Below, in pieces: positions 1 to 11,582 of a stretch of 64,000 bases of DNA (positions are counted from its first letter, which is position 1; each line of letters starts with the position of its first letter). Position numbers and translations under genes: made by a program. Source of the DNA: Boswellia sacra (taxonomy: Eukaryota; Streptophyta; Magnoliopsida; Sapindales; Burseraceae); assembly GCA_013180625.2 (NCBI GenBank), contig SNVD02014553.1, positions 1-64,000 on the forward strand. Direction: 5' to 3'. The notes below the pieces were generated by a model that made no database searches, was not told where the DNA came from, and was given only the letters and a program-made list of their open reading frames with translations.

Positions 1-147
1 GTGGGAGACAAGTTTGTAGGTTTTGTCAAACCCCGCCGAAAGCATATCTCATTTTTTTCAAATCTTGGGGCGATAAATCTGCATCGAGCAACGCCCACCG
101 AAATTATGTCCCCATATGTCAAATTTGAGAGTTTTACGTGTGTAGAA

Positions 148-796
148 ATGGAGAAAACACCAATTCGGCGATTCCAAAATATATGCGTATTTTGTGGATC
201 GCAATTTGGTAAAGATGGAGAGTTTACAACAGCAGCTCTTGATCTTGGTAGGACATTAGCTGCGAGGGGTATTCATTTGATTATGGAGGGGGTATCTTGG
301 GTTAATGGGGTGTGTGTCGACAGCTGCATCCTTGGGAGGAAGTAAAGTTCTCGGCATTATCCCTAAACCATTAGCTGTGCGAGAAATCATAGGCAACACA
401 ATGGGGGAAGAGTTACAGGTCTCTAGCATGCATGAGCGTATTGCACATATGGTCATTAAACCTGATGCATTTATAGCTTTGCACGGTGGTTATGGTACAT
501 TAGAGGAGATATTTCAAATCACCTCTTGGGCACAGCTAAACTTCCATCGGAAACCCTTTGGTTTGTTAAATGTCAATAATTTTTTTGATGGTTTGTTGTC
601 TTTTCTTGATCAAGCAGTAGAAAAAAACTTCTTCTCACAGTCGGCGAGGCAAATCCTGGTTACAGCTTCAACTGCAAAGGAGTTAATTGACAAATTACAA
701 GCATTCGTCTATTCGCCTGATCCAACAATAGCTCGGATAGATTGGTTTGGAGAAGGTAATAAGAGGCGTAAACTGGATTTAACGCTCCATCTGTAA
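148..796 (+). pseudogene. LOG-like: LOG-type cytokinin riboside 5'-monophosphate phosphoribohydrolase copy, frameshifted
   Basis: LOG enzymes release active cytokinin bases from riboside monophosphates. The product starts MEKTPIRRFQNICVFCGS, the usual N-terminal strand of the family, and continues through [24 protein letters not shown], a nucleotide-binding loop HGGYGTLEE, SWAQLNFHRKPFGLLNV and a basic C-terminus ending KRRKLDLTLHL. Length is about 216 codons, normal for LOG. The family loop is PGGxGTxxE; here the Pro is His, while the Gly-Gly, Gly-Thr and final Glu remain. Two single-base deletions near 285-300, in the conserved glycine-rich segment, shift the frame once; the rest is open to the TAA at 794. 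Plant LOG genes normally have several introns and this copy has none, so it looks like a retrocopy. It sits where Athila elements carry their third, env-like ORF. Confidence 0.85.
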
Positions 797-2022
797 TCTT
801 TATCTGCTGGTTTGCTTCATTTTCATTTGCTTTCTCTTTGTTGTGTTTATTTGAGTTTTTTTATGTCATTTCTTTTGAGTTTTTCAGGTTGTTTCTTTCA
901 CCCCAGGTAATATTTTCTAATCTTGGCTTTTAAAGTGGTGGCTTAAAAAGTTCAAGGTCTCTTGAAACGCATTCTGGATTTCTTTAATCCATAATGGCTG
1001 AATAAGGAGGCTAACTTCTAAACTTTTTAGACCCATTCTAACTTAATTGTTTTTGTTTGCTGACTTGTTGGACTTTGTTATTTTATGAGTAAGTTTAGTT
1101 TTATGTAATTTAGAAGTTGTTATGTGTTTTTTTTCTTTATCAGTTTCGATTAAAAAAAATTGTGGAAAAAAGTTGAGAATGGCAGAATATGGGGTTTTCT
1201 TTAACCCTTGAAACGCATTCTCTCGACATAAATCTGTAGTTTGTTTATTTTATGTTGTTTGAAGTGTCTTGTATCTTGTTTTGTTCTTTCATAATAAAGG
1301 TATATAGGCTGGGAACCTTAAGTCTGCGGGCTACTGGTCCTAAGGATTGTTGAAATATACAATCTTGACTCAGGTGTAACAACGCCACGTACCTCTTTTC
1401 TTGCTTTTTGTGGGTCAATGATAAGATAATGATTGAATTAAGAATAACTCTTGGAAAATGATAAATGATGCATGGATCTGTGTGCTTGAAATGTTTATTG
1501 GGTTTCGATTTGCTTTTGATTCCTTGCGCAACATTGAGCACTGAGCTATTATCACTGAGTTATTTGTTCACCTAGAGAAAGTTTATGCAATTTAAGTGTT
1601 TCTTCAGATTTCGATGAATTCTAGAACTTGTTTGATGGTCACTCGAGGCGAAATCCTAGACTGTGCAACATTAGGAAAATGATTTAGGCAATCTTTGGAC
1701 CATTTGAGCCTTAATAGCCAACCTTTATTAAAATTGATCCCTAATTACCCCTTTGAGCCTCTGTAAGCCTTTTGTTTTTTTTCTTGTTAACTCACTAAAA
1801 GATTTCCTAACCTCAATTGAATTTTTTTTCCAAACAGTTTATCCCTTACCTATGAGCATGTAGATCATTCACGATTACATTTTGAGCTATGTTCGGGTTT
1901 TGGGAAGTTAGAGGAGGTTGGGTTGTGTCATGAGCAATGCAAGTGAGTTTTATTGTATTTGTAAAAGAAAAAAACAAAGAAAAAAACAAAGAACCAGTCT
2001 GTACTTCTTGTCCACGTACTTA

Positions 2023-2062
2023 CACATTGAGGACAATGTGCTGTTTAAGTGTGGGGGAGGGG
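2023..2062 (+). promoter_or_regulatory. Hairpin plus G-rich run, possible internal polypurine tract
   Basis: CACATTGAGGACAATGTG is a perfect 7-bp stem with a 4-base loop. About 10 bases further comes a G-rich run (GTGTGGGGGAGGGGAA). The same 16-base core recurs at 17508-17523 in element B, again followed by a G-rich run. A role as internal second-strand priming site or RNA structure is inference. Confidence 0.5.
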
Positions 2063-2063
2063 A

Positions 2064-2131
2064 ATTACAGCAGAAAAAAAAGAAAAAAAAAAGAAGAAAA
2101 GAGAAAAAAGAGAAAAGAAAGAAAAAAAAAT
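2064..2131 (+). repeat. Purine-rich low-complexity tract
   Basis: Almost uninterrupted A and G. The Lys-rich reading frames across it are a by-product of composition. Confidence 0.85.
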
Positions 2132-2785
2132 GAAAAAGGGATCTATACCCTTGAGTGTTATTAAAAAGAATGAAACAACAAAGTGTGGGGGTGTAATTTC
2201 TTTTGTGTAAAAAAAAAACAATAATAAAAAGAGAGATTGAGTGATCTGAATAAATTTGGCGGAGTCACTTGGTGAATTCGAACGAATTTTTTTTATGTCA
2301 TGTGGTTGAGCTCTACATAATCTTGAATGATTTATGTGTTTGTGGGTGATTTGAGCCAAATTATTATCCTTTATCATACCTTCACCCAAGCCAAACATTA
2401 CAAGCTTAATAAAGTCCTACTTGATCCTTGGTATTATGCTTGTCTATATTAGTGGAGAATGACTTGAAAAGCAGGCCTATGGAATTCATTTATACACATA
2501 TCTTCACTATTAAATACGATTCATTTTTATGCATAAACTCATCCGAGTTATAAGTGATTATGTGAAAATGGCTCTACACACACACACAAGGAATTAAAGT
2601 AGAGCGAAACTAATCTTTGAAATGAAATTTTTGATCAAGTGCATAATTTTGAAGTTTTCCTTCGGTTATAATTAAGTACAATCTTTGAGGCCTATTTGCA
2701 AGTTGAAGCATTTGTGTTGTTTTAATTTTTCTTTGATTATGTTTCGATTAATATCGTTGTAGTTGCTCGAGGACTAGCAAAGTGT

Positions 2786-2800
2786 AAGTGTGGGGGAATT
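2786..2800 (+). promoter_or_regulatory. Polypurine tract of element A
   Basis: AAGTGTGGGGGAATT lies directly before the LTR start TGATAAG. It follows CTCGAGGACTAGCAAAG, which resembles the sequence before the 3' LTR of element B (CTAGGGACTAGCAATAAG). This is the expected plus-strand priming site. Confidence 0.75.
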
Positions 2801-4212
2801 TGATAAGTGTTTATTTATATATCATTTTCATATCAATTCGTCCATGTTTCTTTGCTATATTCCTTGGTATTTTTATGTTTTTGTGTGGTTTTGATGTTTG
2901 TAGGAGTTTTGGAGCAACTTGCACAAAAATGGAGTAAAACCCTTCATTTTCACCTCTGCTAGTCAACCATCTTCTCGGATTTAATTGTATTGATATACAA
3001 TGAACCCGATGACATATCTATATACCGTTGGAAAGCTCTCGAAGTCTATTTTCTGGAGAAATTTACGGTTTATGAATCCATTCAGTGTATCGAAAGTTAT
3101 AATCAAAACAGTGTGAGAAGTGTAGAAATGTAATTCCATATACACATGTAGCATGTTATTAAATACGGGAACTGTAGCAAGTTACTATAGCAGAGTATAT
3201 AAACACATTTTAGGGTTTTATTTTCATAACTTGAAGGGGGGGAAATGACTTGGAGGCTGCAGCTCTGGAATTCTCTCATCTTTTGGAGTTCTTGAAGGAG
3301 AAAGAAAGCTTGGAAAGAGGAAGAACTACAAATCTAAGGAGATTTGCAAATGATTTGCTAAGTTTCTTCATTTCCCTTTCATTTTCTGGAATGTTTTTGT
3401 ATTGTATTGTATTGACTACGTTTTTGAACATGTGTAACTAAATCTGAATTGGTTGAGGGTGATTTCAAAGCCCTTGATATGGTTTTTGTGAGTTGATTGT
3501 GTAAGAAATTGTTATCCAATTCTCTAATTGAAGTTGCTTGTATTTTCCCATATCTAATGCTTATGATTGCTTACTGATTGTATTTGGAATGGCCAACTGA
3601 ATATAATTGTTGTTGTCTATTACTAGATTAGAAATCTTGATCCGTAATTGTCATGAATTTCCAATCATTAGTAGCAAAATTGTGATCAAAGATTGCAATT
3701 AAAAAATACAACCTAGGTTAAATAATCTGAACTTGTGTGATTATTGCTTAGATCAACCTATCTTTCTCATCGTAATGCTTCCATTGAATTAAACTTAGAG
3801 AGCTTGTTCTAGGTTGTTTAATGGATAGAGATTAAATAAAGAGCTTGTTTTATTTAACAACAAAGTAAGGAAAGATTGGGGTAACAGAGCTTGTTGTTAT
3901 CTACGGTTGATAACTTCAATGCTGTAATTGGATGACAATTCTATGTTAATTCACAAATTCATATCTTGTGGCAGAGAAAGAACCCTTAACCAAGTGTCTC
4001 TCATTGATTTTTCACTCCATTTTACTTTGTGTTGTGTTATTGTGCATTTGCATTAATATTTCATTTAGTTAATCCATCAACAAAACCCTCCATTTATTCT
4101 GTTGTTGCTTTTGAATAACAAATTTAATTAGAATTAATCCTCTTGGGAACGATATCTACTTATCACTTTATTACTTATGCGACTAGTATACTTGCTAGTT
4201 TTGAACGCATCA
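2801..4212 (+). repeat. 3' LTR of element A
   Basis: About 1.41 kb with matching ends TGAT...ATCA, starting directly after the polypurine tract. It contains a TATATAAA box at 3196-3203. The terminal stretch (GGGAACGATATCTACTTATC, then GCATCA) is of the kind seen at the end of Athila/Tat LTRs. The short reading frame at about 3250-3441 is LTR sequence, not a gene. Confidence 0.75.
3196..3203 (+). promoter_or_regulatory. TATA box in LTR of element A
   Basis: TATATAAA about 395 bases into the LTR, followed by an A/T-rich leader. It is the likely LTR promoter by position only. Confidence 0.5.
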
Positions 4213-4363
4213 GTCTTCATCACTATTAAAGTTAGTCCAAAAGTTTGGAAGTGTCTTAACTGTAGGGATATCATCCCAAATTCCCATAACTCTTACCTCC
4301 TTACACCTTCTAGTCAAACTCTCTCTTCTCGCAGGACTCTTAACTCGTTTCCCTTTCCTGGCT

Positions 4364-4630
4364 TCACCTCGAGTCTTCTAGGTGGTGGCGCCTTCCAGCC
4401 TCTTTCCTGGTTATCCATTTCTTGGCAAAGGAACTTGATGGTGTACACTTCTTCTTGATAAGTGTTACTTCAACTTCCTCTTCTTCTTCTACTAATGGCT
4501 TTTCCTTTTCTTGGTCACTAAGGTTCACAAATTCAGGTTCTAGGCTTCGCTTAACTCCCTTCGCTACAATATTAGTCCATCCACCTTTGGTGTAAATCTT
4601 GACTACCAAAGGAATGGGCTCATATTCCAC
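4364..4630 (-). pseudogene. Post-gag fragment, acidic and Lys-rich
   Basis: A minus-strand reading frame with a Glu/Val-rich block (LVEEEEEVEVTLIKKK) between less charged parts. I do not recognise a domain. It lies downstream of the gag core in the same orientation, so it is probably the gag-protease linker of the same dead element. Confidence 0.35.
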
Positions 4631-4967
4631 CCTTTCAATGATCTCCTTGGGCTCTTCTTCTTTGGGTTTTTTGACCTTGGGTTCTTCATCATTGGGTTTC
4701 TTCTTTGATGCCTCCTTTCTAATGGACTTTTCTGGTTGTTCAAGCTTCTAATGGAATTCACACTTCTTATGATGCCTCCAATTCCTTAGTAGTGAATTTG
4801 GAAGCTCCCTTGGTGGCAACGATTGCAAGATCCCTTCGAGAAAGTGGCTTTCCCCAATGACTGACTTTTCTTCGCTGGCCGACTGCCTTCACCTCAACTT
4901 GCTTTGCGCTAGACCCACTAGCTTGGTGATACTGCCCTTGACTACTTTGAGGGTAGTTATTTCTCTT

Positions 4968-5563
4968 CTACCTAGATTTCAACTCTTCTATTTGAATGCC
5001 TAAATCATACAAGTCTTCAAATGTCTTAATAAGGAAGCTTGTCAGTCTATCGCTAATGGAACTATAGGCTCCATTGATAACCATGTGAACTTGGTCCTTG
5101 TCCGTAGGCCTGGTGGTCATCTTGGTTGCCTTAACCCTCCGATGAACTAGATATTTGAACAAGTTTCATTGAGCTTTTGCCCTGTTGTCTACGAATCCTT
5201 CAAGGTTAACCCCAGTTGGGTATTGTGGCGATACTGCTCCACAAATTATTGGGAAAGCTGCTCCTAATCTTCTCGAACTCTCTTAAGGAGGTCATGATAC
5301 CATACTACCGCATCATCTTCTAAAGATAGCATGAAATACTTCAATATATGTTCCTTTGTCAAAGGAGTAGTAGCAATGATAGTTGCATATTGCATCAAAT
5401 GTGTCTTTAAATTACCATTTCCATTAAACTTGGGCAAGTACGATAGGCGAAACTTTGGAGACAAGTCTTTGTCTCCAATGAGTAAGATGTCGTATAGGTC
5501 TTTGAGCCCTTTCAATGCCTTCTTCTTCAAGAAAGATTGAACCTTCTCCATGTCTTTGGCCAA
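4968..5563 (-). pseudogene. gag: Retrotransposon gag core (Ty3/gypsy type), broken
   Basis: The upstream piece (5264-5563) contains LPKFNGNGNLKTHLMQYA, then ILKYFMLSLEDDAVVWYHDL, the pattern of the Retrotrans_gag domain (a target segment, then a conserved Ala/Trp-Tyr before the capsid C-terminal half). The second piece (4968-5162) has a VHMVINGAY segment and matches the C-terminal half of Tat-type gag, where a short helical stretch follows the core. The two are separated by stops and a frame change near 5163-5263. The product would be a capsid protein; as it stands no full product can be made. Confidence 0.6.
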
Positions 5564-6773
5564 CTACCAGATCGATTCAGGTTCTTCTTGGTTGACTAGG
5601 CTTTTCCCCCTATCTCTGCCTTAGCTAGTTGCACTATCATCACCACCGTTACCTGTGCGTGGAGGCTGATTCATGTGGTTAGGTCCATTTTAGAGTGCGT
5701 CAACGAGTTAAGCCATTTGTTGTTAGAGTGTAGTTATATCAGCTCTCAATTTGGCCATTTCAACATAGTTGTTGTTAAGTGCGACCATTTTGTCAACTAG
5801 TTCTTCTTGCCTTGTCAAATGACCACCTCGTCCAACCCAAGCTATGATGGCTGCAAAACAAAGGTATTAATGCCATGAATGCATGCATGTATGCATGATA
5901 TGATGTTTGCTCATTCTAGGGTTTAGACACACTTTTAGCCTTCCAACCTTATTTCTCCCATACACATGAGGTCGAGTCTCTTTTCCTAGGATTTTTGGCC
6001 TTATTTTCCAAGACATCATCATGGGACGTAGGAATGCGAGATTCTCTCTCCTAATTCTAACATTCATGCTGATGTTAGATTCTTCATGATTATCATAACA
6101 TGGCTTTCTAAATGTCATGATAACCTTAACTCATGGCACATATTCCCATTTTATTCTCATGGGTGACTTGACATGTGGCATTCATTCATGGTTCCATGAG
6201 GTTGAGTCAATATTATTCTAATCATAGGAATCTTACATCCATAAATATGCATCTCAAAATATGTTTTGGATATTCAGCATATTGGAAGTTTCTAGAGTTG
6301 TCTACATGGGTTTAAGTCTCGAAGTCCAATGCTCTAGGCTCCTTCAAGTGAAAGATGTCCTTTTAGGCCAATCTCTTTTTATATTAATTCAATTGTACGT
6401 GCTGAAAGATGGTGACACCAACATGAGTCCTCTAGGAGTCAAATAGAGCCAAAAACTTCTCATGCCAATACCACACAGCTAATTTATGCATTTCGTGCTC
6501 ATTGCATGCAAAGTTATAGTGATACAAGGACTCATTATACGGACATGAGTTATTAGAATTTAGTATTCCTATCGGAATCAACTTCTCTTATCCTTAGTAG
6601 AGTCGCTTTTCTGAATGGGGCTTTCATCCTGCCAGAGCGTTCACGACTACGACACTGTGTCTAAGCCTCTTTCAAGACTTAAGGGAACGCAAATGAGTCA
6701 TGAGCACGTCTGAAGAATATTCACCTCGACTAAAGTTAGGTTTGATCTCCTCCTCCACTATTCATACAATGCA

Positions 6774-7290
6774 ATGCATCGAATCGCGATATTATTCTTG
6801 ATCTTCACATCACACCTAAGAAGCTGGCGAGTCAAATTTTCTAATCCTTCAAGTTTTGCAATTCAAGCATCGATGGGTATAACCTCTTCACCGCACGGAA
6901 GGCCAGTCAGAGCTGCAATGTCAAAAGGTGTGATCATCACCTCTAAGAACCAAGTAGCAATCCTATTTCTAAGTTCTCTATCTCTAAGAACTGAGTGTGG
7001 GCTCTAGAAAATGACCCACACAACTTGTTCTCATGAAAGTCCTAAGGTAACAAATTGAAGTCTCAAAAGTCTTAAGGTAAGAAATTGAAGTCTCTACATG
7101 AATACATGCCTAGAAAAGTTCTTAGAAAATGGAAGACTGAAGAATGAAGAAGAATGCATTCCTGGTTATTCATGTGGGAATCCATGTCGTAGACAACAAG
7201 TACCTCTTGGTCTTTTGGAAGACCTTTCAATGTCGATCTCCATGCCAAATCTCTCTCATTCAAGTTAAGATGGACTAGATGACTTGCCAT
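6774..7290 (-). pseudogene. Plant mobile domain (PMD)-like fragment
   Basis: Minus-strand translation gives a segment from MASHLVHLNLNERDL, then a downstream segment HSVLRDRELRNRIATWF followed by ITPFDIAALTGLPCGEE. The Ile-Thr-Pro-Phe-Asp-x-x-x-x-Thr-Gly-Leu pattern is the core of the PMD (aminotransferase-like) family, which occurs in host MAIN/MAIL proteins and in plant transposons. Frames are interrupted near 7010-7070 and 6868. Because a gag core follows in the same direction, I read this as an ORF of that retroelement and not as a host gene. Transposon capture of a host gene cannot be excluded. Confidence 0.5.
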
Positions 7291-7496
7291 TAGAAAAAGA
7301 AGTCAAGACAAGCATGTAGGAGAAAATCAGAGGCAAATCAGGTGAAAAACGAAGAAATGGACAGCGAATGAAGTGGAGGAAGGCGAAGGGTCCTTATATA
7401 GACACTCCACCATCGAGGGACGGTCAAACTGTCAGCCGATTGTCGACTGGCTATCGACAAGTAGTCCTTGCACAGCTAGCTGACTATCCCTTTAAT

Positions 7497-7665
7497 GAAG
7501 GGAAAAAACGAAAAAAAGAGAAAAATAGAAAAGAAAAGAGAAAAAGAAAGAAAAGAAAAGAAAAGAAGAAAGAAAAAAAGAGAGAAAAAAAAGAGAGAGA
7601 AAAGAAAGAAAAGAAAAGAAAAAGATAAAAGAAAAATAAAGAAAAAAGAAAAGAAAAGGAAAAAC
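7497..7665 (+). repeat. A/G-rich simple repeat (GAAAA-type)
   Basis: About 170 bases of nearly pure purine (AAAGAAAAGA and variants). The two Lys/Arg/Glu-rich reading frames over it are composition artefacts. Confidence 0.9.
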
Positions 7666-8420
7666 TCTACATCGACCTTAAGACACCAAAAGAATTTTTT
7701 AGCAAACCAGTGACAAGCACCTGACCATTACAATAGCTTAGCAACTCATAAGAAAAAATGGGTAACGTCGATCGATGGAATCTTCAATTAGAATCACACA
7801 GAAGAATTCCTCCAAAGACTTAAAAGTAGCTTGTTGAATAACACATCGTATAAGGTAAAATTTGAATTGATTCGAAGTTATCAAGAGATGTTTGATATTT
7901 TGCAAGAATTTGCAAAGACAACGGAAAGATCCCAAGTGAGTCCGAGAATCAACAACATGACAAGAACCTTAGTGGAGAATCCTATGAATGCAAAATCCAA
8001 AGAGATTAAGAACAAATATTGCTAAAGCACAACGAATGAAGAATTTTTCCCGAGTGGACAAGAAGAAATCAAGAAAAGAAGAATGAAGAATACTCAGAAG
8101 AGGGGCATGAAACCCAACGAATGCAAAGTGTAAATAGATCAAAGAATAATGAAGAAAGCCGAAGGTAGGAAGAATGAAAAAGGTCTAAAGACCGCGAAGT
8201 AGTGCATGATAGATGTGTTCCCGATGGGTATGTATTAGAAGAAACTCTAGGTAGTAGGTGTACTTAAAAGTGTTTTAAGCCCTTAGAATAGGCGCACCAA
8301 ATAGTGTTAGAAACCCTAGGAAGTAGATGCATTGAAGAGTGTTTTATCTTAACATCGTAAAAGTGCACTTCATGCATTAGAAGGATGCATTTGTCTGCAC
8401 TAGAAGAGTACACATTATTC
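7666..8420. other. Unassigned A-rich DNA left of element B
   Basis: No gene or repeat that I recognise. Between 8220 and 8400 there are loose repeats around AAGTGTTTTA, GTAGGTG and TGCATT. This may be the decayed end of the minus-strand element at 4213-7300. Confidence 0.4.
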
Positions 8421-9791
8421 ATGATGAACACTTAAATATGTATATTTAATAAGAGCTTAGTTCATCATATTGCATTAAGAGTGCCATTAAATTCCTCAAC
8501 TTAAGCATATTTGTAGTCTTTGCATCTTTGGAATTAACTTCCTCTTAATTTTGGTTTTGTTACAGGTTCGGTAAAATGGGTATAACTATCTATTTATAGA
8601 TCAGAATAGTGCAAATCTTAATGTTTTGGAAAGCTGATTAAATTATCTACAAGATTGTATTTCAGAAGCATCATCAAATTCGGGCTCTTAGTGGACCCAA
8701 AATGGGCTTGAAGTGAACCCATATGTAGTTTCGGCCTAGCCTGACCATGCCTCAGTATTTTGACCATATCTCTCAGAATACGTATCCAAATCGTATGAAT
8801 CAAGATGTTCTAGAAATCTGAGAGAAATATATACGACTTTCATGAAGACATGTGATTAAAATTCTCAAAAATTCAATGTCAAAATCGGTGGTCAAAGTCG
8901 GTTCACCTAATTACCCCAATTGTCAAAGTTGGTGCATCTAATATTTGACAATTATTCCTTTGTAATTTGACAAGTTTGCCCCTGAATGTCTCTATAAATA
9001 GAGGTGGCTTGTGACCCATTAAGGCATCTTGGCCTTGCTGGGATCTTGTATTATTTTTCTCTCTTGTATTTCTATGTTATTAATGAATTTCCTTTTTCTT
9101 ATAATTTGTTTTCTTTCTCTTATAATGTATTTCTAATTTCTCTCTTGCTAAGGTGAAAGGATGAAACCCTTGATATGAGAATAAGGATTCTCTAACCATT
9201 GGTATGTGCTTAATAATCATAATCTTGTGCTATTTATTTTATATGATTTATATTTATTTTCTTAATCAATCTTGACACCACTCGTAAAGTGAAGGTCTTG
9301 ATCCATTGTAGACAATCCTTGGCACATCAAATGCTTGGATCCTTTCTAGATGTCGTATGGTTCTTCCTTACCGACATGAATCTAGTTAGGAACCTTGATT
9401 TGTTGTAGACATATGGCGATTGGCATATTGGATGCTTGAACCCATTTACAAGTAGTGGTATAAATATTGGTAACGAAATAAATATAATTCATATAACTAA
9501 AATGGGTTACTTATCCTTATTTGATATATCAATGGCGGATCCCCTAACCTTATCTTTCATTATTATTGTGTTAATTTCTCTTGTGTTATTCTCATTTATT
9601 ATTTAAGAACTTGTTCTTTACTTATACTTGTTGATATTATCTTGCCATCCCCTGGAATCATCCACATCATATTTGCTTGTTTATAGTTTGTAGCGCTAAA
9701 ATCTCCTTCCTCGTGGATCGACCCCGGTCTCACCGGGTTTATTACTTCGACACTCCTATACTTGGGAGACAATCCTTTTTCGAATGTGTCA
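8421..9791 (+). repeat. 5' LTR of element B
   Basis: 1371 bases, TGATGAACAC to GTGTCA, collinear with 18712-20081 and 62488-63867. In the first 200 bases I count roughly a dozen differences from the 3' LTR, so the insertion is not recent. Confidence 0.92.
8993..9001 (+). promoter_or_regulatory. TATA box of element B 5' LTR
   Basis: TATAAATAG about 570 bases into the LTR; the same box is at 63073-63081 in the third LTR, while the 3' LTR reads CATAAATAG at the matching place (19283-19291). A T-rich leader follows, as expected for an LTR transcription start. Confidence 0.6.
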
Positions 9792-9797
9792 AGTTTT

Positions 9798-9815
9798 TGG
9801 TGCCGTTGCCTGGGA
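9798..9815 (+). promoter_or_regulatory. Primer binding site, tRNA-Asp
   Basis: TGGTGCCGTTGCCTGGGA, six bases after the LTR end, matches the 3' end of plant tRNA-Asp (TGGCGCCGTTGCCGGGGA) with two mismatches. tRNA-Asp priming is usual for Athila/Tat elements. Confidence 0.85.
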
Positions 9816-9917
9816 AGGTAAAAATTGGTGTGCAAAATTGTAAGTGTTCTCTTTTCTCATCTTAGATCTAAATTTTTTATTTTTTTGTGTGTCCATCTTT
9901 TCTTCTCTCTTTCTTGC

Positions 9918-10976
9918 ATGAAAATTTGGTCACGAACATCAAGTGGTAGACTTGTTAAAAAAACATCATCTTCCTTGGAAAACATGGCCGACAATTTAGT
10001 GGAAAGGTTCACGGATGAAGGGGACAACTGTTCCCAACAAAATGATCAAAACCAACGAAGAACCCTCAGAGATTACATGAATCCGGTAAGGACTAGTGCA
10101 CCATCTTGTGTAGTTTCTCCTCTAGATTCAATCCATTTCAATTTCAAGCCAAGTTTTATTCGACTTCTACCCACCTTTCATGGCCTTGATGTAGAGAACC
10201 CATATGCACACTTAAAACTCTTTGAAGAGGTATGTAATTCCTACACTGACCCAAATTGTAGCATAAACACCATTAGATTAAAGCTTCTTTCCTTTTTCTT
10301 TAAAAGATAAAGCTAGAACATGGCTACAAAATTTGAGGTCAAATTCCATCGGTTCATGGGATGAGATGAAACAACAATTTTTGAAAAAAAATTTTCCTAC
10401 CCATAGAACAAATTCTCTTAAAAGATAAATTTCTGATTTCTCTCAAAAATAAGGGGAAACCCTTTACCAATGTTGGGATAGGTATAAGGAACTACTTAAT
10501 ACCTGTCCTCACCATGGTTTGAAACTTGGAGAATAGTTACACATTTCTATGAAGGGTTAACACCTCAAGATAGGCAACTAGTGGAATTAATGTGTAATGG
10601 AGAATTTAAAGAAAAAGACCCTGAGGAAGCACTTGACTTCATAGATTCCTTGGCAGAAAAGGCACAAAATTGGGACACTGCTGGCACCTATGAGGTACCA
10701 AGCAAGGCCCAAACCTCGACATCCAATAGAGGTATTTACAACCTTAGGAAAGACCATGACCTTCAAGCCAAATTCGCATCCCTAGCTAGAAAAGTCGAGG
10801 CTTTAGAGATGAAAAAGAGTGGTCAATTGAAATCTATTCAAGAAAATGTCTGTAACATTTGTAATGACAATGACCATTCTACTGATGATTGCCCAACTTT
10901 GCCTGCCTTTAGGGAATGTCTCCATGAACAAGCCAATGCCTTGAACACTTTCAAAATGTCAAATCACAATCCATAA
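9918..10976 (+). pseudogene. gag: gag of element B, broken
   Basis: Capsid/nucleocapsid precursor. Start chosen at the ATG of MKIWSRTSSG, first in the open frame after the leader; an ATG at 9984 is an alternative. The capsid segment carries IRLLPTFHGLDVENPYAHLK, then LFEEVCNSY, typical of Athila gag. The frame is lost near 10305, passes several stops and resumes at 10581. The C-terminal part has a zinc knuckle CNICNDNDHSTDDC (CX2CX4HX4C) at about 10851-10892, the RNA-binding motif of nucleocapsid. The stop at about 10974 lies in a normally continuous gag-pol frame. Confidence 0.85.
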
Positions 10977-11582
10977 TCACAAACCTATAATCCTGGTTGG
11001 AGAAATCATCTAAATTTTAGTTGGAAAAATGACAATCATGCACAATCTTCACAAGTCCCTTTTCAAACACAACAAAATTTTCAAAATTCTCATGATCATG
11101 CATATGCTCCTCCTCTTAGGAATGACCTTGAAGAAACATTGCATTCATTCATTACAAAGCAAGAGACTTTCAATAGTCAAACTGCTCAAAAATTAGTAAA
11201 TTTGTCAGAAACTCTTGCAAAATTTACATCTACATTTAGCATCCAAAAGAAAGAAAAATTTCCTTCTCAAACATTGCAAAACCCTAAAGATCAATCTAAC
11301 TCAAATGCAGGGAGTTCAAATAGCCATTATTTTGACCAAGCCAAGTCAGTCATGACCCTTCGCAATGGTAAAGTTGTTGAAAAACATATTCCTAACCCTT
11401 GTGAGAAAGAAGAAGAATCGATCTCTAAAGGGCAGGAAGAGGTTGCCAAACCAACACCTAGCGAAGAGGAAACCAAATCCTCATCTGTGCCTCCATTTCC
11501 TCAAGCATTAGCCACACAAAAGAAGCTAACTCACAATTCTGAAATCTTTGAAATTTTCAAATAGGTAAAGGTCAACATTCCC
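10977..11582 (+). pseudogene. gag-protease linker of element B
   Basis: An Asn/Gln/Ser-rich part (YNPGWRNHLNFSW, then many Gln and His) leads into a stretch with SVMTLRNGKVV and an acidic Lys/Glu/Pro-rich tail, the usual linker in Athila polyproteins. It ends with a TAG at 11562-11564 in the same frame as the protease domain that follows. Confidence 0.75.

Larger units (their letters stand above)
797..2800 (+). other. Noncoding 3' region of element A
   Basis: T-rich DNA between the LOG copy and the 3' LTR with no credible gene. It holds two copies of CTTGAAACGCATTCT (961-975 and 1207-1221), a hairpin at 2023-2040, an A/G-rich tract at about 2064-2131 and another A-rich stretch near 2208-2235. 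Similar material in the same order follows the LOG copy of element B. Confidence 0.6.
1..4212 (+). mobile_element. Element A: 3' part of an Athila/Tat-type Ty3/gypsy retrotransposon carrying a LOG gene
   Basis: The segment reads as the 3' end of an LTR retrotransposon whose pol lies left of the window. In order it holds a LOG-type gene copy, a long noncoding 3' region, a hairpin followed by a G-rich run, a second G-rich polypurine tract directly before 2801, and an LTR running from TGATAAGTG to GCATCA. The order matches element B (8421-20081), which has gag-pol, so the gypsy assignment is by homology of layout and of the 3' motifs; no gag or pol of A is visible. Its LTR is not recognisably similar to that of B, so A belongs to a different family. 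The target-site duplication cannot be checked because the 5' end is missing. Confidence 0.75.
4213..7300 (-). mobile_element. Remnant of a gypsy-like element with plant mobile domain and gag, truncated
   Basis: On the minus strand, reading from 7290 down, there is a plant-mobile-domain-like segment, a degraded stretch, a gag core and an acidic tail. It stops where the LTR of element A ends (4212), which suggests A inserted into it or that a deletion joined them. No LTR or pol is recognised. The order PMD then gag recalls Tat/Ogre-type elements, which carry an extra ORF before gag; this assignment is inference. Confidence 0.5.

Noticed and set aside
1918..2164. Lys/Arg-rich plus-strand reading frames
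   Set aside because: They run over a purine tract and are produced by composition alone.
7368..7713. Two overlapping Lys/Glu-rich reading frames
   Set aside because: A/G simple repeat; no start context or domain.
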